64,000 bases of DNA from assembly GCF_008579165.1 (NCBI RefSeq), contig NZ_BKCN01000001.1. One strand, given 5' to 3'. Shown here piece by piece: positions 47,356-56,185 of the stretch (position 1 is the stretch's first letter; the number at the start of each line of letters is the position of its first letter). Source of the stretch: Iodidimonas nitroreducens. Lineage in GTDB: Bacteria; Pseudomonadota; Alphaproteobacteria; Sphingomonadales; Rhodothalassiaceae. A model generated the notes under the pieces. That model had not been told where the DNA came from, ran no database searches, and worked only from the letters and a program-made list of their open reading frames with translations. A program made the translations under genes and the position numbers.

Positions 47356-48885
47356 ATGGACATCCGTGCGGCAGAGATTTCGCAGGTCCTCAAAGACCAG
47401 ATAGCAGGCTTTGGTGTTGAAGCCGAAGTATCTGAAGTGGGTCAGGTGCTCTCGGTGGGGGACGGCATCGCCCGTGTCCATGGCCTTGATAATGTGCAGG
47501 CCGGTGAAATGGTTGAATTTCCCGGTGGTGTGCAGGGCATGGCCCTCAATCTTGAAGCCGATAATGTGGGGATCGTGATTTTCGGATCGGATCGCGGCAT
47601 TGCCGAAGGCGACACCGTGAAGCGCACCGGAACGATTGTGGATGTGCCGGTGGGGCGCGGTTTGTTGGGACGTGTGGTGGATGCCCTTGGCAATCCCATT
47701 GATGGCAAGGGCCCGATCGAATCAAGCGAACGCCGCCGGGTTGAGGTGAAAGCGCCGGGCATCATCCCGCGCAAATCGGTGCATGAGCCGATGCAAACCG
47801 GGCTGAAAGCCGTGGATGCCCTTGTGCCTGTAGGCCGTGGCCAGCGGGAACTGATCATCGGCGACCGCCAGACCGGCAAAACGGCAGTGGCCATCGATAC
47901 CTTCCTCAATCAGCGCCCCATCAATGCCGGGGATGATGAGTCGAAAAAGCTTTATTGCGTTTATGTGGCCGTTGGGCAAAAGCGCTCCACCGTCGCCCAG
48001 ATCGTCAAAACCCTCGAAGAAAATGGCGCGATGGAGTATTCCATCGTGGTGGCCGCCACGGCATCAGAGCCTGCACCCCTGCAATTTCTGGCCCCCTATA
48101 CCGGCTGCGCCATGGGTGAGTTCTTCCGTGATAATGGCATGCATGCGGTGATCGTTTATGACGATCTATCGAAACAGGCCGTGGCTTATCGCCAGATGTC
48201 GCTCCTGCTCCGCCGTCCGCCGGGCCGCGAAGCCTATCCGGGTGATGTGTTCTATCTTCATAGCCGCCTTTTGGAACGCGCCGCCAAGCTCAATGATGAT
48301 CATGGGGCCGGATCGCTGACCGCTTTGCCCATCGTGGAAACGCAAGCCGGTGACGTATCGGCCTATATTCCAACCAATGTGATCTCGATCACCGATGGCC
48401 AGATCTTCCTTGAAACCAATCTGTTTTATCGCGGCATCCGCCCGGCCATCAATGTTGGCCTTTCGGTCAGTCGCGTGGGGTCTGCCGCGCAGGTGAAGGC
48501 GATGAAGCAGGTTTCTGGCTCGATGAAGCTGGAACTGGCGCAATATCGTGAAATGGAAGCCTTCGCCCAATTTGGCTCGGATCTCGATAAATCCACTCAA
48601 AAGCTGCTCAATCGCGGCCGTCGTCTCACCGAATTGCTCAAGCAAAAGCAATATTCACCGATGACGGTGGAAGAACAGGTGGTCTCGATCTATGCGGGCA
48701 CGCGCGGCTTTCTCGATGATGTGGCCCCCGATGCGGTATCGCGCTTTGAAGAAGAACTCCTGTCGCAGATCCGCTCCAGACATGGCGATCTTCTGGAAAA
48801 AATCCGGACCAAACAGGCGCTCAATGATGAGATCGAGACAGAGCTGAAATCCGTGCTCGGCACCTTTGCCAGCAAATTTGCATGA
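47356..48885 (+). CDS. atpA: F1Fo ATP synthase subunit alpha
   Basis: Non-catalytic nucleotide-binding subunit of F1, 509 residues. The P-loop is IIGDRQTGKTAVAID, and further signatures are VPVGRGLLGRVVDALGNPIDG, MSLLLRRPPGREAYPGD and the ATP synthase alpha/beta motif PAINVGLSVSRVGSAAQ. Frame intact. ATG at 47353 or 47356; the second gives the normal MDIRAAEIS start. Confidence 0.97.
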   Translation: MDIRAAEISQVLKDQIAGFGVEAEVSEVGQVLSVGDGIARVHGLDNVQAGEMVEFPGGVQGMALNLEADNVGIVIFGSDRGIAEGDTVKRTGTIVDVPVGRGLLGRVVDALGNPIDGKGPIESSERRRVEVKAPGIIPRKSVHEPMQTGLKAVDALVPVGRGQRELIIGDRQTGKTAVAIDTFLNQRPINAGDDESKKLYCVYVAVGQKRSTVAQIVKTLEENGAMEYSIVVAATASEPAPLQFLAPYTGCAMGEFFRDNGMHAVIVYDDLSKQAVAYRQMSLLLRRPPGREAYPGDVFYLHSRLLERAAKLNDDHGAGSLTALPIVETQAGDVSAYIPTNVISITDGQIFLETNLFYRGIRPAINVGLSVSRVGSAAQVKAMKQVSGSMKLELAQYREMEAFAQFGSDLDKSTQKLLNRGRRLTELLKQKQYSPMTVEEQVVSIYAGTRGFLDDVAPDAVSRFEEELLSQIRSRHGDLLEKIRTKQALNDEIETELKSVLGTFASKFA

Positions 48886-48944
48886 GCCACCCGATGATTT
48901 CGCCCGTTTTTCTGCTTGTAACAAGCACCCGTTAGGGGACAGCA

Positions 48945-49837
48945 ATGGCCAGTCTCAAAGATCTTAGAAATCGCATCACCAGTGTGAAATCGACGCAAAA
49001 GATCACCAAGGCGATGAAGATGGTCGCGGCATCAAAGCTCAAGCGCGCCCAGAATGCCGCTGAACAGGCCCGGCCCTATGCCCAGCGCATGGATAAGGTG
49101 ATGGCGGCGCTTGGGCAATCGGTGATCGGCCAGCCCGGCTCTTCGCCCTTGCTGGTGGGCAGCGGCTCGGATCACACCTGGCTCGTTGTGGTGGCCACAT
49201 CGGAACGGGGCCTGTGCGGCGGCTTTAATACCAATATCGTGCGGGCCGCCAAGCGCCGGATCGATAGCCTTTTAGCAGACGGCAAGGATGTTAAAATCCT
49301 GTGCGTGGGCCGCAAGGGGCGGGCGCAGCTTCGGCGGTTTTATGGCCCTCGGATCATCGATGTGATCGATATGTCGGGGATGCGATCCGTGGGATTTGCC
49401 GATGCGGCGGCGATTGCCGAGCGGGTGCGGGTGATGTTTGATGAAGGTGAATTTGATGTCGCCATCATGTTTTATGCCCGATTCCAATCGGCTCTGACCC
49501 AGATCGCCACCGAACAGCAATTGATTCCCGTGCCTTGCCCACCGTTGAAAACGGGGCGGGTGATCTGAAGGCCGGGGGCGATGCGGTTTATGAATATGAG
49601 CCGAGCGAAGAAGCGATTTTGGAAGATTTGTTGCCGCGCAATGTTTCGGTGCAGGTCTATCGTGCTTTGCTTGAAAATGCCGCCTCGGAACAAGGCGCAC
49701 GCATGACGGCGATGGATGCCGCTTCGCGCAATGCCGGGGATTTGATCGACCGTTTGACGATTGAATATAATCGCACCCGTCAGGCTGTGATCACCAAAGA
49801 ACTGATCGAAATCATTTCGGGCGCAGAGGCGCTCTGA
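48945..49837 (+). CDS. atpG: F1Fo ATP synthase subunit gamma (one frameshift)
   Basis: Central rotor shaft of F1, about 297 residues. N-terminal helix ASLKDLRNRITSVKSTQKIT, TSERGLCGGFNTN and the C-terminal signature MDAASRNAGDLIDRLTIEYN are clear. The frame slips near 49532: CCCGTGCCTTGCCC should be CCCGTGGCCTTGCCC, restoring LIPVALPTVENGAGDLKAG. Fourth-codon-level conservation on both sides shows that this is one gene. Confidence 0.96.
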
Positions 49838-49883
49838 CAGACGCGTTGGCAATTCGTTGCGGGACCGCGAGGAGAGAGAAAAG

Positions 49884-51311
49884 ATGGCAAAAACTACCAG
49901 CAGTACGGGCCGGATCGTATCGGTCATCGGCCCCGTGGTGGACGTGAAGTTCGACGGCGATCTGCCGGCCATTCTATCGGCGCTGGAAGCCGATAATCAT
50001 GGCACCCGGCTGGTGCTGGAAGTGGCGCAGCATCTGGGCGAAAATACCGTGCGCACCATTGCCATGGATGGCACCGATGGCCTCGTGCGGGGTCAGGAAG
50101 TGACCAATACCGGCGAGCCAATCATGGTGCCGGTGGGGCCGGAAACTTTGGGCCGGATCATGAATGTGATCGGCGAACCCGTGGATGAGCGCGGCCCGGT
50201 GAACACCAAAATGCGTCTGCCCATTCACCGCGAAGCACCAAGCTTTGCCGAACAATCCACCGAGCAGGAAATTCTCGTCACCGGGATCAAGGTGGTGGAT
50301 CTTCTCGCCCCTTATGCCAAGGGCGGCAAGATCGGCCTGTTTGGCGGCGCGGGCGTGGGGAAAACCGTGCTGATCATGGAATTGATCAACAATATCGCCA
50401 AGGGCCATGGCGGCTATTCAGTTTTTGCCGGGGTGGGTGAGCGGACCCGTGAAGGCAATGATCTGTATCATGAAATGATCGATTCCGGGGTTATCAATCT
50501 GGAAGGCGAATCCAAAGCCGCGCTGGTTTATGGCCAGATGAACGAACCGCCGGGCGCGCGCGCGCGGGTGGCCCTGACCGGGCTGACCCAGGCCGAATAT
50601 TTCCGCGATGAAGAAGGCCAGGATGTGCTGTTCTTCGTCGATAATATTTTCCGCTTCACGCAGGCGGGTTCCGAAGTGTCTGCCCTTTTGGGCCGCATTC
50701 CTTCGGCGGTGGGTTATCAGCCCACCCTTGCCACCGATATGGGGCAGCTTCAGGAACGCATCACCTCAACCCACAAGGGTTCGATCACCTCCGTGCAGGC
50801 GATTTATGTGCCCGCCGATGATTTGACCGATCCGGCCCCCGCCACATCCTTTGCCCATCTTGATGCCACCACGGTTCTGAATCGCGCCATTGCCGAATTG
50901 GGCATCTATCCGGCGGTGGATCCCCTTGATTCCACATCGCAAATGCTCGATCCCCGGATCATTGGTGATGAGCATTATCAGGTGACCCGTGATGTGCAGC
51001 GGGTTTTGCAAAATTATAAGTCCCTGCAGGACATCATCGCCATTCTGGGCATGGATGAGCTTTCCGAAGAAGACAAGCTGACCGTGGCCCGGGCGCGGAA
51101 AATTCAACGCTTCTTATCGCAGCCCTTTCATGTGGCGGAAATCTTCACCGGCTTTCCGGGGGTTTTCGTGCAGCTTGAAGACACCATCAAGGGCTTCAAG
51201 GCGATCGTGGCCGGGGAATGTGACGATATGCCCGAAGCGGCTTTCTATATGGTTGGAACGCTGGATGATGCCAAGGCGAAAGCCCGCAAAATGGCATCGG
51301 ATGCGGCCTAA
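49884..51311 (+). CDS. atpD: F1Fo ATP synthase subunit beta
   Basis: Catalytic subunit of F1, 475 residues, intact. Walker A GLFGGAGVGKTVLIMEL, catalytic Glu region GVGERTREGNDLYHEM, Walker B VLFFVDNIFRFTQAG and the signature PAVDPLDSTSQ are present. ATG 49884 has GAGGAG twelve bases upstream. Third catalytic core gene of the operon; the ordering HAGDC without ac/b genes is typical of alphaproteobacteria. Confidence 0.98.
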   Translation: MAKTTSSTGRIVSVIGPVVDVKFDGDLPAILSALEADNHGTRLVLEVAQHLGENTVRTIAMDGTDGLVRGQEVTNTGEPIMVPVGPETLGRIMNVIGEPVDERGPVNTKMRLPIHREAPSFAEQSTEQEILVTGIKVVDLLAPYAKGGKIGLFGGAGVGKTVLIMELINNIAKGHGGYSVFAGVGERTREGNDLYHEMIDSGVINLEGESKAALVYGQMNEPPGARARVALTGLTQAEYFRDEEGQDVLFFVDNIFRFTQAGSEVSALLGRIPSAVGYQPTLATDMGQLQERITSTHKGSITSVQAIYVPADDLTDPAPATSFAHLDATTVLNRAIAELGIYPAVDPLDSTSQMLDPRIIGDEHYQVTRDVQRVLQNYKSLQDIIAILGMDELSEEDKLTVARARKIQRFLSQPFHVAEIFTGFPGVFVQLEDTIKGFKAIVAGECDDMPEAAFYMVGTLDDAKAKARKMASDAA

Positions 51312-51355
51312 GCCTTTGTTGCTGCGCCCAAAAGCAGAAAATGGAGTTTGCCATC

Positions 51356-51763
51356 ATGGCTGAACTGATGAGCTTTGAACTGGTGAGTCCTGAACGCCTT
51401 TTGCTTGATCTGCAGGTGGCGCATGTGGTCGTTCCCGGATCGGAGGGCGAATTTGGCGTGCTGCCCGGCCATGCGCCCTTGATGTCGACCCTGCGTCCCG
51501 GCCTGATTTCTGTTTATGAAGACGAACAAAAGCCGCCACAGGTTTTTTTCCTCAAGGGCGGCTTTGTGGAAGTGAACAGCGAAGGGCTGGTGGTTCTGGC
51601 TGAAGATACCATCGATCCCGAAAGCATTGATCGGGCGCAGCTTGAGCAGGATATCAAAAACAGCATGGAAGATCTCAGCCTCGCCAAAGATGCTTTAGAG
51701 CTGGAGCGCGCGGAAAAGCGGCTGGCCTGGATGAAGCCGCTGCAGGAAATCCTTAAGCATTAA
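51356..51763 (+). CDS. atpC: F1Fo ATP synthase subunit epsilon
   Basis: Rotor subunit and regulator of F1, 135 residues. The beta-sandwich reads MSFELVSPERLLLDLQVAHVV, then GSEGEFGVLPGHAPLMSTLRPG; the C-terminal helical hairpin (DRAQLEQDIKNSMEDL, then ELERAEKRLAWMK) follows. It starts 44 bases after atpD and ends the operon ahead of a terminator. Confidence 0.95.
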   Translation: MAELMSFELVSPERLLLDLQVAHVVVPGSEGEFGVLPGHAPLMSTLRPGLISVYEDEQKPPQVFFLKGGFVEVNSEGLVVLAEDTIDPESIDRAQLEQDIKNSMEDLSLAKDALELERAEKRLAWMKPLQEILKH

Positions 51764-51819
51764 GCGGCTTTTGGCTTTGGTCGGTCCGGCCGCATCTCAT
51801 CCAAAATCATCCTGATAAA

Positions 51820-51850
51820 GTCATGCCACGGCATGGCTTTTTCTTTTTAT
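51820..51850 (+). terminator. Terminator of the atp operon
   Basis: GTCATGCC and GGCATGGC form an 8-bp stem (one G-U pair) around a 3-base loop, followed by TTTTTCTTTTT. It lies about 56 bases after the atpC stop. Confidence 0.88.
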
Positions 51851-51979
51851 CGGGAACATGATAAGCTATGCATTCGTTTTTTGTGAAGGCGCTATGGCGC
51901 TTTGATGACAAGGCTGCCCAGCAGGCCCGAATTCTATAATGGGCAACAAATGAGAATGGGCGACAGGTGAAAGAAACGC

Positions 51980-52807
51980 ATGGCACAGCATTGGACATTG
52001 GATAGCATCGATTGGTCGGGCTTTGATCCCGATGCCGTATCGGATGATTTGCTGGCGGTGGTCAAGGCAGCATCCTTGGTCGAAGCCAATTCGGCCGATT
52101 ATGTCACCTATTTATGCCGTGTTTTCCCCGATGATGCAGATTTTCAAGCCGCCGCTCGGCAGTGGGGCGAGGAAGAAGCCCAGCATGGGGCGGCTTTGGG
52201 GCGATGGGCGGAAATCGCCGATCCCGCTTTTTCCTTTGCACAAAGCCTTGCCCTTTTTCGCGAAGGCTATGGCCTGCCCCTTGATGCCAGCGCATCGGTG
52301 CGCGGCAGCCGGGCGGGGGAATTGATCGCCCGCTGTGTGGTGGAATCGGGCACATCGTCCTTTTATTCGGCGATCCGCGATGCCACCAGCGAGCCGGTTT
52401 TGAAAGAAGTGTGTCGGCGCATCGCCATCGATGAATTTTTTCACTATCGTTTATTTCAAAAGCATCTGGGGCGCTATAAATCCGGGGACAAGCTGGGCTT
52501 GATGGAGCGCCTGAAAGTGGCATTGGGCCGGGTGCAGGAAGCCGAAGATGATGAACTGGCCTATGCGTGGTATGCCGCCAATATCCTGCCCCGTGATCCC
52601 CAGGCGGTTTATGATACCAAGGCCAATGCCACGGCCTATTGGCGCAGTGCCATGGCCCTTTATCAGCGCCAGCATATCGATAATGCGGCACGGATGATCT
52701 TGCGGGCGGCGGATTTCAATGCCAATGGCCGCCTGGCCGATCTGGTGGCCGGGGCGGGCTGGCATTTCGTGAAATGGCGGCGCGATAAGCTCGCCCGCAC
52801 CGCCTGA
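51980..52807 (+). CDS. Ferritin-like (rubrerythrin-type) diiron protein
   Basis: A 275-residue helical protein with two ExxH motifs of the ferritin-like superfamily: GEEEAQHGAALG at about residues 64-75 and IAIDEFFHYRLF at about 148-159, plus acidic residues in LVEANSADY and CVVESGTSSFY. This gives a plausible diiron site E..EAQH..E..DEFFH. Close to the acyl-ACP desaturase/rubrerythrin-like hypothetical proteins of alphaproteobacteria; substrate unknown. The last 36 bases of the gene (WRRDKLARTA and stop) are duplicated 3.5 kb downstream, marking the insertion point of an island. Confidence 0.8.
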   Translation: MAQHWTLDSIDWSGFDPDAVSDDLLAVVKAASLVEANSADYVTYLCRVFPDDADFQAAARQWGEEEAQHGAALGRWAEIADPAFSFAQSLALFREGYGLPLDASASVRGSRAGELIARCVVESGTSSFYSAIRDATSEPVLKEVCRRIAIDEFFHYRLFQKHLGRYKSGDKLGLMERLKVALGRVQEAEDDELAYAWYAANILPRDPQAVYDTKANATAYWRSAMALYQRQHIDNAARMILRAADFNANGRLADLVAGAGWHFVKWRRDKLARTA

Positions 52808-52810
52808 TCA
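52775..52810 (+). repeat. Left direct repeat of the island (ferritin gene 3' end)
   Basis: The 36 bases covering the last codons of the ferritin-like gene match 56280-56315 with only three differences, at 52786 (T/C), 52795 (C/T) and 52803 (C/T). The first two are synonymous and the third changes Ala to Val. It behaves as an attL-like boundary, with the intact gene end retained on this side. Confidence 0.88.
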
Positions 52811-53152
52811 CCCTGCGGAGTCACTGCCCGGGGGTGGGCGTGGGCAGAATTGGCAAAAGCTCCTAAAGCTTATCTCGCAAACGACTACGGACAGCAGACC
52901 ACCCCGCCCGAATTCACCGAGGGGGGTTGGAACCTTGCTGTGGTTCATTATAATAAGTTGCACGTAGAGCTAGCAAATGCATGAGTTTTAATTTTCCACT
53001 TTTTGATCCTTCCAATCTTTCCATCTATTTTGTCCCCGATGGAAGAAATAAGATTGCTGAACCTTGAGCCTGTACGAGATGTGTAACCCCGCGATATTTC
53101 TTGCTTGGAATACCAGTCCGGCTTACAAAAACAAGAAATGAAGGTTCATCCA
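52811..53152. other. Left spacer of the island
   Basis: About 340 bases between the left repeat and the first island gene. No gene is supported. The 3' half is AT-rich (around 52975-53060) and probably carries the operon promoter, but no -35/-10 pair is convincing. Confidence 0.4.
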
Positions 53153-53947
53153 ATGGGCAAGCTTACCGGAAAAATTATCGAAGCTCAGGCCATAGAGGAT
53201 GGGCTAGGCACAGCGCGGATCGGTGCCGAATTGAAGAAGCTGCGCATTCTGGCTGGCCTCACGCAAGGGCATGTTGCTGCGAGCATGGACGTTCAGCAAG
53301 CCTCGATCTCCAAGATTGAGAACGGCGGTGAAATATATCTCAGCACCGTGGAACGTTATGTCAAAGCCCTTGGTGCTTCGCTGCGTCTGAACGCGCATTT
53401 TCCAGTCGATACCCCGATTGCAGCTCGGCTGCAGAGTGTTACTTTCGACATCGAGCAAGGGCACGATGACCAACTCATACTTCCAATTCTTGCAGACGAG
53501 CCATTCAAACCCCAACGCGACGTGGTGTTGTCTATCAAGCCGGTCTATTCCGAGAAAATCCTCACAGGTGAGAAGACGGTAGAATTGCGCCGCCGTTTTC
53601 CTGTTGCAGCTCCGCATGGTGCCTTAGCCTATATTTATTCAAGCTCGCCAGTTAAGGCGATGGTCGGCACCGCTTCGATCCGTGATGTCTTAAAGCTTCC
53701 AGTCGAGCAAATCTGGAATAAATTTGAAAGTAAGGCCTTTATCGAGCGGCCGTTATTCGACAAGTATTTTGAAGGATTGGATTATGGCTACGCGCTTGTA
53801 TTTGATGATGTGAAATCATTCACCCGTCCGCTACCGCTTCACGAGCTTCGAGAGAAATTTGGCTTTGAGCCGCCACAGTCTTTTCTTTACGCCAAGCATG
53901 ATCTGAGAAGGGCACTTCAAGATGAGCCATCAAGCGTATCTCATTGA
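53153..53947 (+). CDS. XRE-family regulator with C-terminal ASCH/PUA-like domain
   Basis: A 264-residue predicted regulator. The helix-turn-helix (about residues 21-77) reads ARIGAELKKLRILAGLTQGH, then QQASISKIENGGEIYLSTVERYV. The C-terminal ASCH/PUA-like domain (about 123-230) reads VVLSIKPVYSEKILTGEKTV, then ELRRRFP and AYIYSSSPVKAMVGTASI. This combination matches the COG4933 type from memory. ATG 53153 with AAGG nine bases upstream is preferred; earlier in-frame starts lack one. The end overlaps the next gene by 26 bases. It could be the repressor/antitoxin of the operon; ASCH domains bind or act on modified RNA bases in known cases. Confidence 0.82.
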   Translation: MGKLTGKIIEAQAIEDGLGTARIGAELKKLRILAGLTQGHVAASMDVQQASISKIENGGEIYLSTVERYVKALGASLRLNAHFPVDTPIAARLQSVTFDIEQGHDDQLILPILADEPFKPQRDVVLSIKPVYSEKILTGEKTVELRRRFPVAAPHGALAYIYSSSPVKAMVGTASIRDVLKLPVEQIWNKFESKAFIERPLFDKYFEGLDYGYALVFDDVKSFTRPLPLHELREKFGFEPPQSFLYAKHDLRRALQDEPSSVSH

Positions 53948-55460
53948 TACGAATATCCTGATTGAGCTCGAAGACAATCACACAGTTGAAGCAGCTTATG
54001 CTCGATTGCTCGCACTAGCGGCGACCCATAAGGTAGGCGTTTACGTTCATGAGGCTGCGATGGACGACATCGCCCATGATACGGATGCGAGGCGCCGTGA
54101 AATTTCCCTCAGCAAGATCCAAAAGTATCAGCTTCTGAAGAAGCAGCGCGGCTTGAAACGGCTCGATCTCGAAGAGGCCTTCGGACAGCTAAAGAAGCCG
54201 AACGATGTTGTAGATGCGACCCTTCTTGATTCGCTTGAGAAAGGCGCTGCAGACTTTCTTGTCACACAGGACAAAGGGCTTCATCAGCGCGCCCAGAAAC
54301 GTTCGCCTGACCTTGCGCGGCGCGTCCTGTTTGTCAGCGACGCCGAGGAATTGCTCGTTCAGACCTATGAGCCGAAGCAAGTGCCGATCCGCCACGTTGG
54401 CGAGGCAGCAGCACATGAGATCGACAGATCGGACACATTTTTTGACAGCCTTCGAAAGGGCTATCCGGAATTCGATAACTGGTGGCGAGAAAAGTGCGTG
54501 AAGCAGCACCGATCATGCTGGGTGGTTTATGATAACGACCAGTTGGTGGGACTGATCGTTCGCAAAGACGAAGATGCATTGGATACTGATGCGGTCACGA
54601 AAGCCAATAAAATTCTCAAAATCTGCACCTTCAAGGTAGCGTCGGAAAGCCGGGGGGTGAAGCTCGGAGAGTTGCTTCTGAAACAGGTTCTTTGGTATGC
54701 TCAAACCAACAAATACGATCTAGCGTATCTGACGACATATGAAGAACATGTCGCTTTGATGCAGTTGCTGGAATATTATGGGTTTCGGAATTCGGGTCAG
54801 AACGCCAACGGCGAATACATCTATGAGCGAGATTTCTCCGCCGCGGTTCTTACACCACAAGATGACAAAAGCGACTTCGATCTGGCACGGGAGCACTATC
54901 CACGCTTTGTATTTCACGACAATACACCCGGCTTCGTCATTCCGATCAGGGAGGCATATCACGATACGCTCTTCCCGGACCTTTATAGCCCACTTCAGCC
55001 GGACCTTTTTGCTGGTGCGTCCCGCGCCGAGACGATTACAAGGCCTGGCAACACGATCCGAAAGGTGTATCTCTGTCGTTCCAAATCGAAGCTTGGGCCT
55101 GCAGGATCACTTCTATTTTTTTACAAAAGTACTTCGCGGAATCCCCCATCGCAGGCCATTACCGCTCTTGGCATTCTGGAAAGTGTGACGCCGGCCGGAT
55201 CGACCAAAAAGCTCATGCAACTGACAGGCGGTCGGTCCGTCTATAGTGAGGAGCAGCTGAAGAAGTGGAAGGCAACGCCCGATGATCCCGTCAAGGTTAT
55301 CAACTTCCTGCTGATTTCATATATCGAGCCGGCGGTGTCGCTTCAAGAGTTGCGAAGCATGGGTGTCATCAATGGCCACCCTCAGCAGTCTATCTACAGA
55401 CTAAACCAAACGCTGACGGCAAGTCTGGTAAAGCGTGCAAATCTAAAGTTCGAAGTATGA
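53922..55460 (+). CDS. PIN nuclease - GNAT acetyltransferase - ASCH-like fusion protein
   Basis: A 512-residue multidomain protein. The PIN domain (about 1-140) shows YLIDTNILIELED (Asp9), VHEAAMDD (Glu44), NDVVDATLLDSL (Asp95/Asp98) and FLVTQDKGL (Asp117), a complete acidic set. A GNAT domain (about 165-290) has CWVVYDNDQLVGLIV, the acetyl-CoA loop ASESRGVKLGELLLKQ and LLEYYGFRNSG. The last 200 residues (PGFVIPIREAYHDTLFPD, KVYLCRSKSKLGPAGSLLFF, ITALGILESV, PQQSIYRL) look like an ASCH/EVE-related PUA-like fold; this last call is the least certain. Overlaps both neighbours, so it is translationally coupled. Intact. Confidence 0.8.
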   Translation: MSHQAYLIDTNILIELEDNHTVEAAYARLLALAATHKVGVYVHEAAMDDIAHDTDARRREISLSKIQKYQLLKKQRGLKRLDLEEAFGQLKKPNDVVDATLLDSLEKGAADFLVTQDKGLHQRAQKRSPDLARRVLFVSDAEELLVQTYEPKQVPIRHVGEAAAHEIDRSDTFFDSLRKGYPEFDNWWREKCVKQHRSCWVVYDNDQLVGLIVRKDEDALDTDAVTKANKILKICTFKVASESRGVKLGELLLKQVLWYAQTNKYDLAYLTTYEEHVALMQLLEYYGFRNSGQNANGEYIYERDFSAAVLTPQDDKSDFDLAREHYPRFVFHDNTPGFVIPIREAYHDTLFPDLYSPLQPDLFAGASRAETITRPGNTIRKVYLCRSKSKLGPAGSLLFFYKSTSRNPPSQAITALGILESVTPAGSTKKLMQLTGGRSVYSEEQLKKWKATPDDPVKVINFLLISYIEPAVSLQELRSMGVINGHPQQSIYRLNQTLTASLVKRANLKFEV

Positions 55461-55996
55461 ACCAGCGGATCGTTGCGTTCACAGGTATTTCTGGCGTGGG
55501 AAAGACTACCTTCTTGTGCCGGCTAGCAAAGCTAGTTGATTTCCAGCACCTTACTGGCGGCAGCCTTATTGCCGCAGCTCGGCAGGTTCCATCAGAAGGC
55601 AGAGATGCCATTCGCTATTCTGACCTTGATGATAACCAGCGCCTTTTGATCGAAGGTTTCATTCTTACACGCGATCCAAACTCGAACTTGGTTGTGATTG
55701 ATGGACACGTTGTCATTGACGATGGAAAAGGGCTGACGAAAATTTCGAGCGAGATTTTCAGGGCGCTTGGAGTTTCATTCATGGTACATCTGGAATCCGA
55801 GCCGGAACGTATTGCTGCCAATCGTGGAGCGGATACATCACGGTCTCGTCCGACTTATCCATCGAATGTTCTTAAACAGCACCAAGTGATTTCTCGTGCT
55901 CACGCCCAAGCCATCGCTGACATAATAGATGTCCCCTTCTTTATAGTCACGCACAAGGATATTGATCAGTTGGCCAGCCTTCTCATCGCCGAATAA
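55457..55996 (+). CDS. P-loop NTPase / nucleotide kinase-like protein
   Basis: A 179-residue protein with Walker A GISGVGKTTFL at residues 10-20, a Walker B-like strand LVVIDGHVVIDDG (residues about 78-90) and an arginine-rich lid (RIAANRGADTSRSRPTYP), an arrangement typical of adenylate kinase-like or AAA_33-type small-molecule or RNA kinases. The IDGH motif is common in these. The start overlaps the PIN-GNAT stop by four bases (ATGA). Substrate unknown. As partner of a PIN nuclease it might act on RNA or nucleotides, but this is inference. Confidence 0.78.
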   Translation: MNQRIVAFTGISGVGKTTFLCRLAKLVDFQHLTGGSLIAAARQVPSEGRDAIRYSDLDDNQRLLIEGFILTRDPNSNLVVIDGHVVIDDGKGLTKISSEIFRALGVSFMVHLESEPERIAANRGADTSRSRPTYPSNVLKQHQVISRAHAQAIADIIDVPFFIVTHKDIDQLASLLIAE

Positions 55997-56165
55997 TCTA
56001 TACAACTCTGAGGCCTTGCCATTCTCTAACAGGGAGAACAATCTGTGGGGCAGAAAAGACCGCCTTTGCAGCACTTTCAAAAAATCGTCTTAAGTGGCGG
56101 AAAATGACTTTCTGCCTTCCCTGACAAGCCTAAGATTCTATAAGCCTTCGTTTATATGACTTATA

Positions 56166-56185
56166 CATACTCTTGGGCGAGTATG
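56166..56185 (+). promoter_or_regulatory. Palindromic operator at the parD-like start
   Basis: CATACTC and GAGTATG form a perfect 7-bp dyad with a 6-base centre (56166-56172, 56179-56185), with the ATG of the parD-like frame inside the right arm. Ribbon-helix-helix antitoxins commonly bind such dyads to repress their own genes. Confidence 0.55.
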
